From Cyanobacteria bacterium M_surface_7_m2_037 (GTDB lineage: Bacteria; Cyanobacteriota; Cyanobacteriia; PCC-6307; Cyanobiaceae), in assembly GCA_016882585.1 (NCBI GenBank), contig VGPP01000002.1, positions 1-40,698 of the forward strand: a DNA stretch of 40,698 nucleotides, read 5' to 3'. The notes below the pieces were generated by a model. The model worked only from the letters and a program-made list of their open reading frames with translations, ran no database searches and was not told where the DNA came from. Position 1 is the stretch's first letter. Each line of letters starts with the position of its first letter. This document shows, in pieces, positions 6,612 to 14,229 of this stretch. The position numbers and the translations under genes were made by a program.

Positions 6612-7960
6612 ACGCCCCTCAGAACCTGGAAGCCCTGCGGGCTGAGCTTGCAGACAAGGGCGTGCGCTACGCCCTGGCGAGCTTCGTGGATCTGCATGGG
6701 GTCTGCAAGGCCAAGGCCGTGCCGATCGATCACCTCCATGCGATGGCATCCGGTTCCGAGCTGTTCACTGGCGCAGCTCTGGATGGGGTCCCCCAGGACG
6801 TCAGCGATGACGAGGTGGCTGCGATTCCCGATCTGAGCTCGGCTGTGGTGCTGCCCTGGCGGCCCGACACCGTCTGGTTTGCCAGCAATCTCCACCTAGG
6901 CAGCGACCCGTTTGAGGCCTGTAGTCGCAACATCCTCAGTCGGGTGCGAGACCAGGCGGCAGCCATGGGCTTGCGCTTCAACCTCGGGGTGGAAACGGAG
7001 TTTTTCGTGCTGCGGCGAGCAACCGATGGCCAGCTCGTTCCCGCCAGTGCCAACGACACCCTCGATAAACCCTGCTACGACCTTCGCGGTCTGCTCGACA
7101 ACCTCGATTGGCTCGGAGAGCTCGTGCAGGCCATGAATGGTCTGGGTTGGGGGGTTTATTCGTTTGATCACGAAGATGGCAATGGTCAGTTTGAAACCGA
7201 CTTCGGCTACGCCGACTGTCTGACCACGGCGGATCGCGTCACCTTCTTCCGGTTGATGGCACGGGAGATCACGCGCAAGCACGGCCTGATCGCCAGCTTC
7301 ATGCCAAAGCCCTTCGCTGATCGCACGGGCAGCGGCGCTCACTTCAATATGTCGCTGGCCGACTCACAGCAGGGGCACAACCTGTTTGCTCCGGCTGATG
7401 GCAGCGCGGCCTGGGTGAGCGAGATGGGCCTGCAGTTCATGGCCGGGATCCTCCGTCATGCACCGGCGATCTGCGCGGTGATGGCTCCAACGGTGAACAG
7501 CTACAAGCGCTTAGTGGTGCAAGGAAGCATGAGCGGCTTCACCTGGGCGCCGGTCTTTGTTTGCTATGGCAATAACAACCGCACCAACATGTTGCGCATT
7601 CCCGGAGCTGGCAGCCGGGTGGAATGTCGCGCTGCCGATAGCTCCTGCAATCCCTATCTGGCGGCAGCCATGTTGCTTGCCGCTGGTCTTGAAGGAATCC
7701 GGGAGGGCCTGGATCCCGGGCCCCCCAACCTTGTGAATGCCTATCGCCTCACCCCAGAGGAACGGGCTGCCAGGGGGCTCACCACCCTGCCTCGCACCCT
7801 GGGGGAGGCGATTGAGGCGTTTGCTGCCGATCCCCTCTCCCGAGAGGTGTTCGGCGATGCCATGGCCGAGGCCTACACCGCCTTCAAGCGCGATGAATGG
7901 AACAGCTTCCACGGCGCCATCTCCGACTGGGAGAGGGATCGCTATCTGGAGCTGTTCTGA
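6608..7960 (+). CDS. glnT: GlnT-like glutamine synthetase family ligase
   Basis: 450 residues. There is a beta-grasp N-domain (about 15-100) and a catalytic domain with the metal Glu pair VETEFF (129-131), YSFDHEDGNGQFE, the ammonia/substrate loop GSGAHFNMSL (His245), NSYKRL and RIPGAGSRVECRAADSSCNPYL. The sequence resembles the GlnT / gamma-glutamyl-amine ligase branch rather than the 470-residue GlnA used for bulk ammonium assimilation. It overlaps hypB by 4 bp inside a guanidine-controlled operon. It could capture the ammonium released by guanidine hydrolysis as glutamine, or glutamylate an amine or guanidino substrate, as PuuA and methylglutamide synthetases do. The family is clear; the acceptor is not. 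Confidence 0.88.
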   Translation: MNAPQNLEALRAELADKGVRYALASFVDLHGVCKAKAVPIDHLHAMASGSELFTGAALDGVPQDVSDDEVAAIPDLSSAVVLPWRPDTVWFASNLHLGSDPFEACSRNILSRVRDQAAAMGLRFNLGVETEFFVLRRATDGQLVPASANDTLDKPCYDLRGLLDNLDWLGELVQAMNGLGWGVYSFDHEDGNGQFETDFGYADCLTTADRVTFFRLMAREITRKHGLIASFMPKPFADRTGSGAHFNMSLADSQQGHNLFAPADGSAAWVSEMGLQFMAGILRHAPAICAVMAPTVNSYKRLVVQGSMSGFTWAPVFVCYGNNNRTNMLRIPGAGSRVECRAADSSCNPYLAAAMLLAAGLEGIREGLDPGPPNLVNAYRLTPEERAARGLTTLPRTLGEAIEAFAADPLSREVFGDAMAEAYTAFKRDEWNSFHGAISDWERDRYLELF

Positions 7961-7993
7961 TCCCCTTTTACTCCTCAACCTCCACTGATCGTC

Positions 7994-8995
7994 ATGCGTC
8001 CACTCAAGTCACGTCGTTCTCGTCTGCTGGCCACGTTGATGCTGTTAGGCCTGGCCGGCTCCAGCCTCACCGCCTGCACCAAGCCCGGTGCTGAGGCGCC
8101 GGTGCGTGTGGGGTACAGCGCCTGGCCGGGTTGGATTCCGCTGAAGGTCACTGAAGACAAGGGGCTGTTCAAGAGCGAAGGCGTCCCGGTCACCCTGCAG
8201 TGGTTCGACGGCTACCTCGATTCGATCAACGCCCTTAACGCCGGCCAGCTCGATTGCAACAGTCAGACCCTCGGCGACACGATCAGTTCAATTGCCGGTG
8301 GTGCTGAGCTCCAGGTGGTGCTCACCAACGACTATTCCACGGGCAATGACCAGATCATTGCGGCGCCTGGCATCAAGACCGTTGCCGATCTGAAGGGCAA
8401 GCGGGTCGCGGCTGAGGAAGGCACTGTTGATCACTACCTGTTACTCCTGGGTCTGAAGAAGGCCGGCCTGAGTTCTAAGGACATCACCTTCGTTCCCCTG
8501 GAAACAGGTGCGGCTGCGGCTGCTTTTGCGGCGGGCAAGGTGGATGCCGTTGGTGTCTTCGCTCCCTTCACCACCCAGGCCCTCAAGCGTCCGGGCAGCA
8601 CCACGCTGTTCTCCTCGAAGGATTTCCCGGGCGCAATCAGTGATCACCTGGTGTGCCGCAAGGAGTTTGTGGCGAAGAATCCGGAGAAGGTTCAGAAGCT
8701 GGTGAATGCATGGTTCGCCACCCTCAAGCAGATCAAGGCCGACCCTGCTCCCGCACTGGCGATCATGGCGGAACGTGCTGGTGTGACTGAGCCGGAATAC
8801 AAGGAGTACGACGCCGGGACAACAATCCTGACGCTGGAGCAGAACAAGCAGGCCTTCAAGCCGGGCAGCACCATGCTGTCGCTCCCGTTTGCGGCCAAGG
8901 AGATCGGCAACTTCCTCCAGGAAGTTGGTCTGGCCAAGACGGCTCCTCCGCTTGAAGGCGTGCTTCAGCCCCAGTTTGTGGATGGTGTGAAGTAA
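7994..8995 (+). CDS. ABC transporter substrate-binding lipoprotein (NMT1/SsuA-like)
   Basis: 333 residues with an Arg-rich N-terminus, a hydrophobic signal and a lipobox ending SLTAC (Cys about 28), so it is membrane-anchored. The mature part is the NMT1/TauA/SsuA periplasmic fold: VRVGYSAWPGWIPLKVTEDKG, a hinge at GYLDSINALNAGQLD, then AAAFAAGKVDAVGVFAPF. It is the third cistron type in the guanidine-riboswitch operon and sits 2 bp before the permease. The binding protein of an importer in a guanidine-controlled operon most likely takes guanidine or an alkylguanidine. This family also carries taurine, sulfonates, nitrate and pyrimidines, so the ligand is inferred from context only. Confidence 0.88.
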   Translation: MRPLKSRRSRLLATLMLLGLAGSSLTACTKPGAEAPVRVGYSAWPGWIPLKVTEDKGLFKSEGVPVTLQWFDGYLDSINALNAGQLDCNSQTLGDTISSIAGGAELQVVLTNDYSTGNDQIIAAPGIKTVADLKGKRVAAEEGTVDHYLLLLGLKKAGLSSKDITFVPLETGAAAAAFAAGKVDAVGVFAPFTTQALKRPGSTTLFSSKDFPGAISDHLVCRKEFVAKNPEKVQKLVNAWFATLKQIKADPAPALAIMAERAGVTEPEYKEYDAGTTILTLEQNKQAFKPGSTMLSLPFAAKEIGNFLQEVGLAKTAPPLEGVLQPQFVDGVK

Positions 8996-8997
8996 CG

Positions 8998-9762
8998 ATG
9001 GACCGGCGTTCTTGGATCAACGAGCCCTGGTTATTGGGTGCCGCCGGTGTTGCGGTGGTGCTCATCCTGTGGAGCTTGATCACCTCCACCGGTGCGGTGG
9101 ACAAGTTGTTCCTTCCCAGCCCTGCGGCTGTACTGAGCGCCGGACAGCAGCAGGCCCAAGCAGGCCTGCTCTGGCGGGATTTCACGGCCAGCGTGGGCAG
9201 GGTGTTTGGCGGTTTCGCTCTGTCGGCCGCCGTGGCCTTGCCACTGGGGATTGCCATGGGTTCGAACGTGGTGATCTGTCGTCTGCTGGAGCCCTTGATG
9301 GGCCTGATCCGCTACATGCCGGCTCCAGCCTTCATCCCCCTCCTCATCATTTACTTCGGGTTGGGTGAGCTGCCCAAGGTTCTACTGATCTTCATCGGCA
9401 CTGTATTCTTCAACACGCTGATGATCATGGATGCGGTGAAGTTTGTACCGCGGGAGCTGATCGAAACAGCGCTCACTTTGGGCGGGCGTGGTTTGCCGAT
9501 CCTCACCCGTGTGGTGACCCCCTATATCGCACCACAGGTGTTGGATGCCTACCGCATCAACATGGCCTCAGCCTGGAACCTGGTCATTGTTGCCGAACTC
9601 GTTGCGGCCACCGAGGGTCTCGGTAAACGCATCAGCCTCGCGCAGCGATTCCTACGTACCGACGAGATCTTTCTCGGGCTGATTGTGGTCGGGCTGATTG
9701 GTTTGGCCATCGATCTGAGCTTCCGCCTACTCATGCGCCGCACCTGCTCCTGGGCCAACTAA
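8998..9762 (+). CDS. ABC transporter permease (TauC/SsuC-like)
   Basis: 254 residues with about six hydrophobic segments: the first at residues 10-30, then a core with GGFALSAAVALPLGIAMG and IPLLIIYFGLGELPKVLLIFI. The coupling-helix EAA motif is ETALTLGGRGLPILTRVVTPYIAP. This is the inner-membrane component of the nitrate/sulfonate/taurine-type importer family. It is encoded between the binding protein (2-bp gap) and the ATPase (10-bp gap), so the three form one transporter. Confidence 0.9.
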   Translation: MDRRSWINEPWLLGAAGVAVVLILWSLITSTGAVDKLFLPSPAAVLSAGQQQAQAGLLWRDFTASVGRVFGGFALSAAVALPLGIAMGSNVVICRLLEPLMGLIRYMPAPAFIPLLIIYFGLGELPKVLLIFIGTVFFNTLMIMDAVKFVPRELIETALTLGGRGLPILTRVVTPYIAPQVLDAYRINMASAWNLVIVAELVAATEGLGKRISLAQRFLRTDEIFLGLIVVGLIGLAIDLSFRLLMRRTCSWAN

Positions 9763-9772
9763 CGCAACCGCC

Positions 9773-10543
9773 ATGCACCTACAGGTTTCAAACGTCTGCA
9801 AAAGCTTCGGCCGTGGATCGAATGCCAAGCTGGTGCTGGATCAGGTGAGTTTTTCCCTGGAGTCCGGCGATTTCAAAGCGCTGGTAGGCAGCTCCGGCTC
9901 AGGTAAGTCAACGGTGATGCGCCTGATCGCCGGGCTCGATCAGCCCAGCTCCGGCGTGATCAGCATGGATGGCCAGCCTGTGAGGGGGCCTGGCTCGGAC
10001 CGGGGCATGGTGTTCCAGAAATACAGCCTCTATCCCTGGCTCACGGCTGCAGAGAACGTGGCCTTTGGGATGCAGCTGCAGGGGCGCTCCAAGCAGGAGG
10101 TGCGTGAGCGCACCAGCTACTTCCTTGATGTGGTGGGTCTGGCTGATTCAGCCCGGCGGATGCCCAGGGAACTCTCGGGCGGTATGCAGCAGCGGGTCGC
10201 GATTGCCAGAGCCCTGGCAGCGGAGCCGAAACTGCTACTGCTCGATGAACCCTTCGGTGCACTCGACATCCAGATCCGCGAATCGATGCAGGAATTTCTG
10301 CATGAGCTCTGGCGCCAAACCGGTCTCACGGCTCTGCTGATCACTCACGATCTGGAAGAAGCGCTTCTCCTGGCCAGTGAGGTGCACATCATGGCTCCCT
10401 CACCAGGGCGGATTGTGCGCACGGTGAAGGTGGATCTTGACCGCCGCGACATGGCTCATCTGCGCGTGTCGCAACCCTTCCTCGAGCTGCGAGAAGACCT
10501 GGCCCGTTCCCTGCGGGGCCTGGAGCCAGCCGGGGTTCGATGA
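9773..10543 (+). CDS. ABC transporter ATPase (TauB/SsuB-like)
   Basis: 256 residues, cytoplasmic, energising the neighbouring importer. Walker A is GSSGSGKST (about 42-50), the Q-loop is near FQKYSLYPWL, the signature is LSGGMQQRVAIARAL, Walker B is LLLLDEPFGALD and the H-loop is LITHDLEEA. The SLYPWL segment and overall length are typical of the TauB/SsuB group. It ends 4 bp before the Rieske oxygenase start, so translation is probably coupled. Confidence 0.93.
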   Translation: MHLQVSNVCKSFGRGSNAKLVLDQVSFSLESGDFKALVGSSGSGKSTVMRLIAGLDQPSSGVISMDGQPVRGPGSDRGMVFQKYSLYPWLTAAENVAFGMQLQGRSKQEVRERTSYFLDVVGLADSARRMPRELSGGMQQRVAIARALAAEPKLLLLDEPFGALDIQIRESMQEFLHELWRQTGLTALLITHDLEEALLLASEVHIMAPSPGRIVRTVKVDLDRRDMAHLRVSQPFLELREDLARSLRGLEPAGVR

Positions 10544-10547
10544 GCTG

Positions 10548-11585
10548 ATGGTTGCGTTGCTCAACCAGCCGTTTCTGGCTTCTTCGCTCTACGTCTCACC
10601 CACCGTTGCTGAACGTGAGCGGCAGCTCTACAGCAATCGGCTCTGGCATCCACTCACTAGCTCCACCGCGATCCCCGAGGGTCATGTCCAGGCCTTTGAG
10701 CTTCTGGATGTGCCGCTCCTGGTCACCCGTCAGGGCGGTGTGCTGCGCGCTTTTCTCAACCGCTGCCCCCATCGGGCTGTGGCCCTGCAGCAGCCCAGCG
10801 ATGGCGCCACACCCTGCCGGCGCCTGGTGTGTCCGTATCACGGTTGGACCTACGACCTCGAGGGGCGGCTGATGGCGGCGGCCCGGGAAGCCGAGTTTCT
10901 GGAACCGTTCAATCGCGACGATTGGCCCCTGCCGCCGGTCCGATGCCGAGAACGGATTGGCTTGGTCTGGGTGGCTCTGGGCGACGATCCGCTGCCGTTG
11001 GAGGCGCAGCTGGATTTGTTGCTTGAGGAGGCAGGAGAAAGCCTTGAGCAGCCCAGGCAGCTGTTGCGCCGCAGCGCACTCAGCCTGGATTGCAACTGGA
11101 AGATCGCCCACGACAACACCCTCGACGACTACCACGTGGCGATCGCTCACCCCACGACCCTGCATCGCGAGCAGGGCCCCGTTCGCCACTACAGACACGC
11201 CGTCAGCGACCACGCCACGTTGTTGGCGACCCCTTATCCCGATGGCGGTGAGTTACTCACCTTTGGAATGGCCCCCTGGACCCACCTACTGCTTTGGCCT
11301 GATGGCCGTCTGGCGTTGATTCAGTTCCCGCCGCTGGAGGTGGAGCGCTGTCGCATGGAGATCTGGCTGCTGGGGGATGCGGCTTTCGAGGCCCAGGCCG
11401 ATGCCTGGATGGAGCAACTCCAACACTTTCTGGTGGAGGACAAACGCCTGGTGGAAGCGGCCCAGCTTGGCTATCGCAGTGGTTTCACTCCTGGACCCGC
11501 CCACCGGCTTGAGCTGCGCATTCTTCAGCAGCAGAGCCTCTACCGCCAGCTGATGGGGATCAGCGATGGAGAGCGCCTTGCTTGA
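10548..11585 (+). CDS. Rieske non-heme iron oxygenase
   Basis: 345 residues. The Rieske [2Fe-2S] domain has CPH (Cys73, His75) and CPYH (Cys95, His98). The catalytic domain has the mononuclear iron motif DNTLDDYHVAIAH (His196, His201), with a later acidic ligand not assigned with certainty. The start is the ATG at 10548; the frame is open upstream but lies over the ATPase gene. It is the last gene of the guanidine-riboswitch operon. Related oxygenases demethylate or hydroxylate small amines and betaines as well as aromatics, so N-dealkylation of an imported alkylguanidine, feeding the hydrolase, is an appealing hypothesis. No reductase or ferredoxin gene is adjacent. Its 3' end overlaps the convergent gene by 26 bp. 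Confidence 0.85.
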   Translation: MVALLNQPFLASSLYVSPTVAERERQLYSNRLWHPLTSSTAIPEGHVQAFELLDVPLLVTRQGGVLRAFLNRCPHRAVALQQPSDGATPCRRLVCPYHGWTYDLEGRLMAAAREAEFLEPFNRDDWPLPPVRCRERIGLVWVALGDDPLPLEAQLDLLLEEAGESLEQPRQLLRRSALSLDCNWKIAHDNTLDDYHVAIAHPTTLHREQGPVRHYRHAVSDHATLLATPYPDGGELLTFGMAPWTHLLLWPDGRLALIQFPPLEVERCRMEIWLLGDAAFEAQADAWMEQLQHFLVEDKRLVEAAQLGYRSGFTPGPAHRLELRILQQQSLYRQLMGISDGERLA

Positions 11586-12420
11586 GCCATTGGGCCATGG
11601 CCGTGTTGATCTCGAGTAGATCGGCAACGGGCATGCCGGTGAATGGAAGGGTGGGGAGATAACCATCGGGCCCGAATTCAGGTGTGATCGTGGGCCGCTC
11701 CACACCCCGCTCTATCTGGCTGTTGATCAACAGTGCCCAGCAGCGGCGATGGGCCTCGAGCGCTTCGCCCGCTTCCGGCGCAAAGGGATGACTCACCGAG
11801 GGGCCCTGCGCATGGCCGACCCTGGCATGAATGTGATCCACCCGATTGGCCATGGCGCTGACCGGCTCCAGCTCTGGCGTCATCAGCCGTTCGCTGACGG
11901 CACACCAGTGGCTGAGATCGGCGGTCAGCCGCAAACGCGGGTGCCGTTCCAGGCAATCGGCGATCGTCCAGGGATTGAAGAGGCTGCGACTGCGGTGCGT
12001 CTCCACGCTCACTGGGCAGCTGCAGTCCTCCACCAGGTTCAAGAGCTCCTCCAAAAACTGGTCCTGGATGGCGCTGCTCCAGCTATCGCTGCCAGTGATC
12101 AAGGTGATGCGTTCAGGCCGGAGACGTTCTGCGCGTGGCAGTTGTTCAGCCAGTTCCGCCAAATGCTGCTCAGGGCTGACGGCGAGATCGGGCACGTAAT
12201 CGCCGCCACTGATCAATTCCACGACCAGATCCAGTTGGCTGACCTTCAGTGCGTCGATGGCCCGGAGTGGTTCTAAACCTGCGAGGGCTGGATGGAGCAG
12301 GTTCACTTCCAGTCCGTCGAACCCCGAGCATTCGGCGCGGGCGATCGCTTCATCCCAGGTGCCATTGAACCCCCAGAGGCTGTGGAACAGCTTCAGGTGT
12401 GTGGCAGTCGCCTCAGCCAT
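11560..12420 (-). CDS. Sugar phosphate isomerase/epimerase-like TIM-barrel protein
   Basis: 286 residues of the xylose isomerase-like / AP endonuclease 2 superfamily. Candidate divalent-metal ligands appear in order: GFDGLEVN (Glu), PVSVETHR (Glu, His), LTADLSHW (Asp, His), DHIHARVGHAQ (His) and TPEFGPDGY (Glu). The substrate is unknown; family members act on sugars, inosose, hydroxypyruvate and related compounds. It is encoded opposite to the guanidine operon, with a 26-bp 3' overlap with the Rieske gene, and within the same pair of direct repeats. A metabolic link to that operon is possible but not shown. Confidence 0.8.
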   Translation of the reverse strand: MAEATATHLKLFHSLWGFNGTWDEAIARAECSGFDGLEVNLLHPALAGLEPLRAIDALKVSQLDLVVELISGGDYVPDLAVSPEQHLAELAEQLPRAERLRPERITLITGSDSWSSAIQDQFLEELLNLVEDCSCPVSVETHRSRSLFNPWTIADCLERHPRLRLTADLSHWCAVSERLMTPELEPVSAMANRVDHIHARVGHAQGPSVSHPFAPEAGEALEAHRRCWALLINSQIERGVERPTITPEFGPDGYLPTLPFTGMPVADLLEINTAMAQWLKQGALHR

Positions 12421-12437
12421 GGGCGCTGTGCCCGATC

Positions 12438-12611
12438 TCAGGCTGTTTGATCAAGATCAGACCCTGTGAAGGCATCCGGCTGGATCCCCAGGTAAACGGC
12501 CTCTTTGAAGAGAGCAGCTTTGGCGTCCGCGTCGTTGTCGGCCACGGCCTTGGCGAAACGCACGCGCAGCGATTCGATCAGGTTTTGGCGCTGACGCTCG
12601 GTGCCTGTCAT
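12438..12611 (-). CDS. Small hypothetical helical protein
   Basis: 57 residues, mostly alpha-helical and charged (QRQNLIESLRVRFAKAVADNDADAKAALF), ending QPDAFTGSDLDQTA. No family recognised. The ATG at 12611 is preferred over an upstream in-frame ATG whose extra residues look non-coding. It is 17 bp upstream of the isomerase-like gene on the same strand, so the two are probably cotranscribed. Confidence 0.55.
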   Translation of the reverse strand: MTGTERQRQNLIESLRVRFAKAVADNDADAKAALFKEAVYLGIQPDAFTGSDLDQTA

Positions 12612-12698
12612 CTGACCTGTATCCCTGGGAGTCAATTTAGGCGTGCCTCGTCCAGAGAACGCAACATCCTCGTCCATCTCTGGATGGTGACAAGCTCC

Positions 12699-12844
12699 GC
12701 GGTGAGCACCGGCAGCGCCGGAGCGATCTCGCCACGTCAACCAGTCACTCGCCTCGCGTCAGCCCTTGATCAGGGGCGATCCTGGAGGTGCCCGGCGCGG
12801 CGCTTCTGGTGGTGCGTCCTGAGCCGGTGGGGTGCATCTGGCGG
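12699..12844. repeat. Dispersed direct repeat, copy B
   Basis: Second copy of the ~146-bp repeat seen at 3743-3888, same orientation, about 93% identical by eye. The longest shared blocks run from the CTCGCCTCGCG segment through the GCCCTTGATCAGGGGC palindrome, and again across CGTCCTGAGCCGGTGGGGTG. It lies between the small 57-residue ORF and the glutaredoxin-MauE gene, and so marks the right border of the guanidine block. Confidence 0.85.
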
Positions 12845-12976
12845 ACTGCAGAACCCTGCCGATGGAGCTAGCGGTCAATGCAGCGAAGCCAGTGATCCAT
12901 GCCGACCAGCGGGCTCTCCGCGATCTCTTGACTCTCCAGTAACTGGAGCCGTCACAGTGAAGGGATCCCCGCTCCT

Positions 12977-13711
12977 GTGGCAGTCATGGCCACTCCCGTC
13001 CTCTCTGCAGTCCGGCTGTATCGGATGGATCTGCCGGATCACCCCTGCCCCTGGGGCCTGCGGGCTGTTCGGCTCCTGCAGGAGCACCAGATCCCCTATG
13101 AAGACCATCGCCTCACGAGCACCCAAGCGGTGGAGGGCTTCAAGGCCGCCCATGGCGTGGCCACCACCCCGCAGATCTTTGCCGGGGATGAGCGAATCGG
13201 TGGTTACAGCGATCTGGCGCTCCGGCTTGGTGTGAGGCCGGAATCAGCCGATGTGTCGTACACGCCCGTCGCGGCTGTGTTTCTCACCGCCGCCTTGATG
13301 GCGGTGGTTCTGGCAGCAGGTGTTGGCGGCTTCATGGGACTGGCCATCTGTCTGCTGGCCATGCTCAAGCTCATGGATGTGGAGGCGTTCGCCGCCAGCT
13401 TCCGCAAATACGACCTGCTCAGCCAGCGCTGGCGGGCCTGGGCGCGCCTCTATCCCGGTATCGAGCTGCTCATCGGGCTTGGCATCTTGGTGCAACGACA
13501 GCAACCTGCCGCGCCGCATCTGATAGGAGGTCTTGCCCTGCTGCTCGGCGCCATGGGCATGGTGTCGGTGGGCAAGGCGGTGTTTGTGGATCACCTGGCC
13601 TTGAATTGCGCCTGCGTGGGCGGCAACTCCAAAACCCCACTGGGCGTGGTGAGTTTTGCGGAGAATCTGCTGATGGCCGTGATGGGAGTGGTGATGCTCG
13701 TGGGCGGCTGA
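12977..13711 (+). CDS. Glutaredoxin-MauE/DoxX-like membrane fusion protein
   Basis: 244 residues. Residues ~10-85 form a glutaredoxin-like domain with a monothiol CPWG active site (VRLYRMDLPDHPCPWGLRAV) and a TPQIF cis-Pro motif. The rest is a MauE/DoxX-type integral membrane domain with about four hydrophobic segments and a Cys pair (NCACVGG) near the end. MauE-like domains are linked to disulfide or redox chemistry at the membrane. It may start at 12977 or at the ATG three codons later. It converges, with a 6-bp gap, on the PepSY-like gene and probably belongs to the same metal/redox module. Confidence 0.8.
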   Translation: MAVMATPVLSAVRLYRMDLPDHPCPWGLRAVRLLQEHQIPYEDHRLTSTQAVEGFKAAHGVATTPQIFAGDERIGGYSDLALRLGVRPESADVSYTPVAAVFLTAALMAVVLAAGVGGFMGLAICLLAMLKLMDVEAFAASFRKYDLLSQRWRAWARLYPGIELLIGLGILVQRQQPAAPHLIGGLALLLGAMGMVSVGKAVFVDHLALNCACVGGNSKTPLGVVSFAENLLMAVMGVVMLVGG

Positions 13712-13717
13712 GGCTGC

Positions 13718-14002
13718 TCAGGCGCGTGCCCGATTGCTCGAGACGAGCATCGCCACTCCGGAGGCGATCACCACCAGGGTGAGGACTCCAAGCGGCAGTG
13801 AGTAGTAGGGCTGCAGGTTGATCGGGCCGAACTTGCCGGTGTGGATCTTGAGCAGCCAGAAGGCATCAATCCCGCGCTCGAGGAGCAGGCTGTAGAGCGA
13901 GCCACTGGCTGCTGTGAGCAAGAGCGGTGCGGCGGCAATCGGTACCACCAACCGGTGGGCGCGGCGGAACTTAATGCTGAGGGAGCGAGGAAACGGTTTC
14001 AT
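13718..14002 (-). CDS. PepSY-type small membrane protein
   Basis: 94 residues with two hydrophobic helices: about 20-42 (VVPIAAAPLLLTAASGSLYSLL) and about 65-88 (YYSLPLGVLTLVVIASGVAML). Between them lies LLKIHTGKFGPINLQPYY. The RxxHR...HTG layout resembles PepSY-associated transmembrane helices, many of which accompany metal or redox systems. It overlaps the DUF3721 start by 4 bp (ATGA), so it is the last gene of the DUF305-DUF3721-PepSY operon. Confidence 0.65.
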   Translation of the reverse strand: MKPFPRSLSIKFRRAHRLVVPIAAAPLLLTAASGSLYSLLLERGIDAFWLLKIHTGKFGPINLQPYYSLPLGVLTLVVIASGVAMLVSSNRARA

Positions 14003-14229
14003 TCCTGGCGCAATTCCTGGTGCAGCATCGCCTCATGGCCGCAGGGCATCCAGAGGCCGTTGTTCTGGTGCGTTCCCTTGCACCCGAGTTCCTTGGCCCG
14101 TTTCTCAGCATCGGCCTGCGTTTTGTAGAGGCCCTTGGCGTGGGCCAGGGCCTGGGTTGGGATCAGCAGCCCGCAGAACAGGGCCATGGCACACAGCGCC
14201 ATGCAGCGATCAGAAACGGAAGAGAGCAT
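13999..14229 (-). CDS. DUF3721-domain secreted protein
   Basis: 76 residues (or 67 from a second ATG at 14202). A signal peptide (CMALCAMALFCGLLIPTQALA) precedes a DUF3721 core: YKTQADAEKRAKELGCKG, then NNGLWMPCGHE. The two conserved Cys and nearby His suggest a metal- or disulfide-related periplasmic role; function is undetermined. With the first start it overlaps the DUF305 gene by 20 bp, with the second it does not. It forms an operon with its neighbours downstream of the MerR-type promoter. Confidence 0.78.
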   Translation of the reverse strand: MLSSVSDRCMALCAMALFCGLLIPTQALAHAKGLYKTQADAEKRAKELGCKGTHQNNGLWMPCGHEAMLHQELRQE

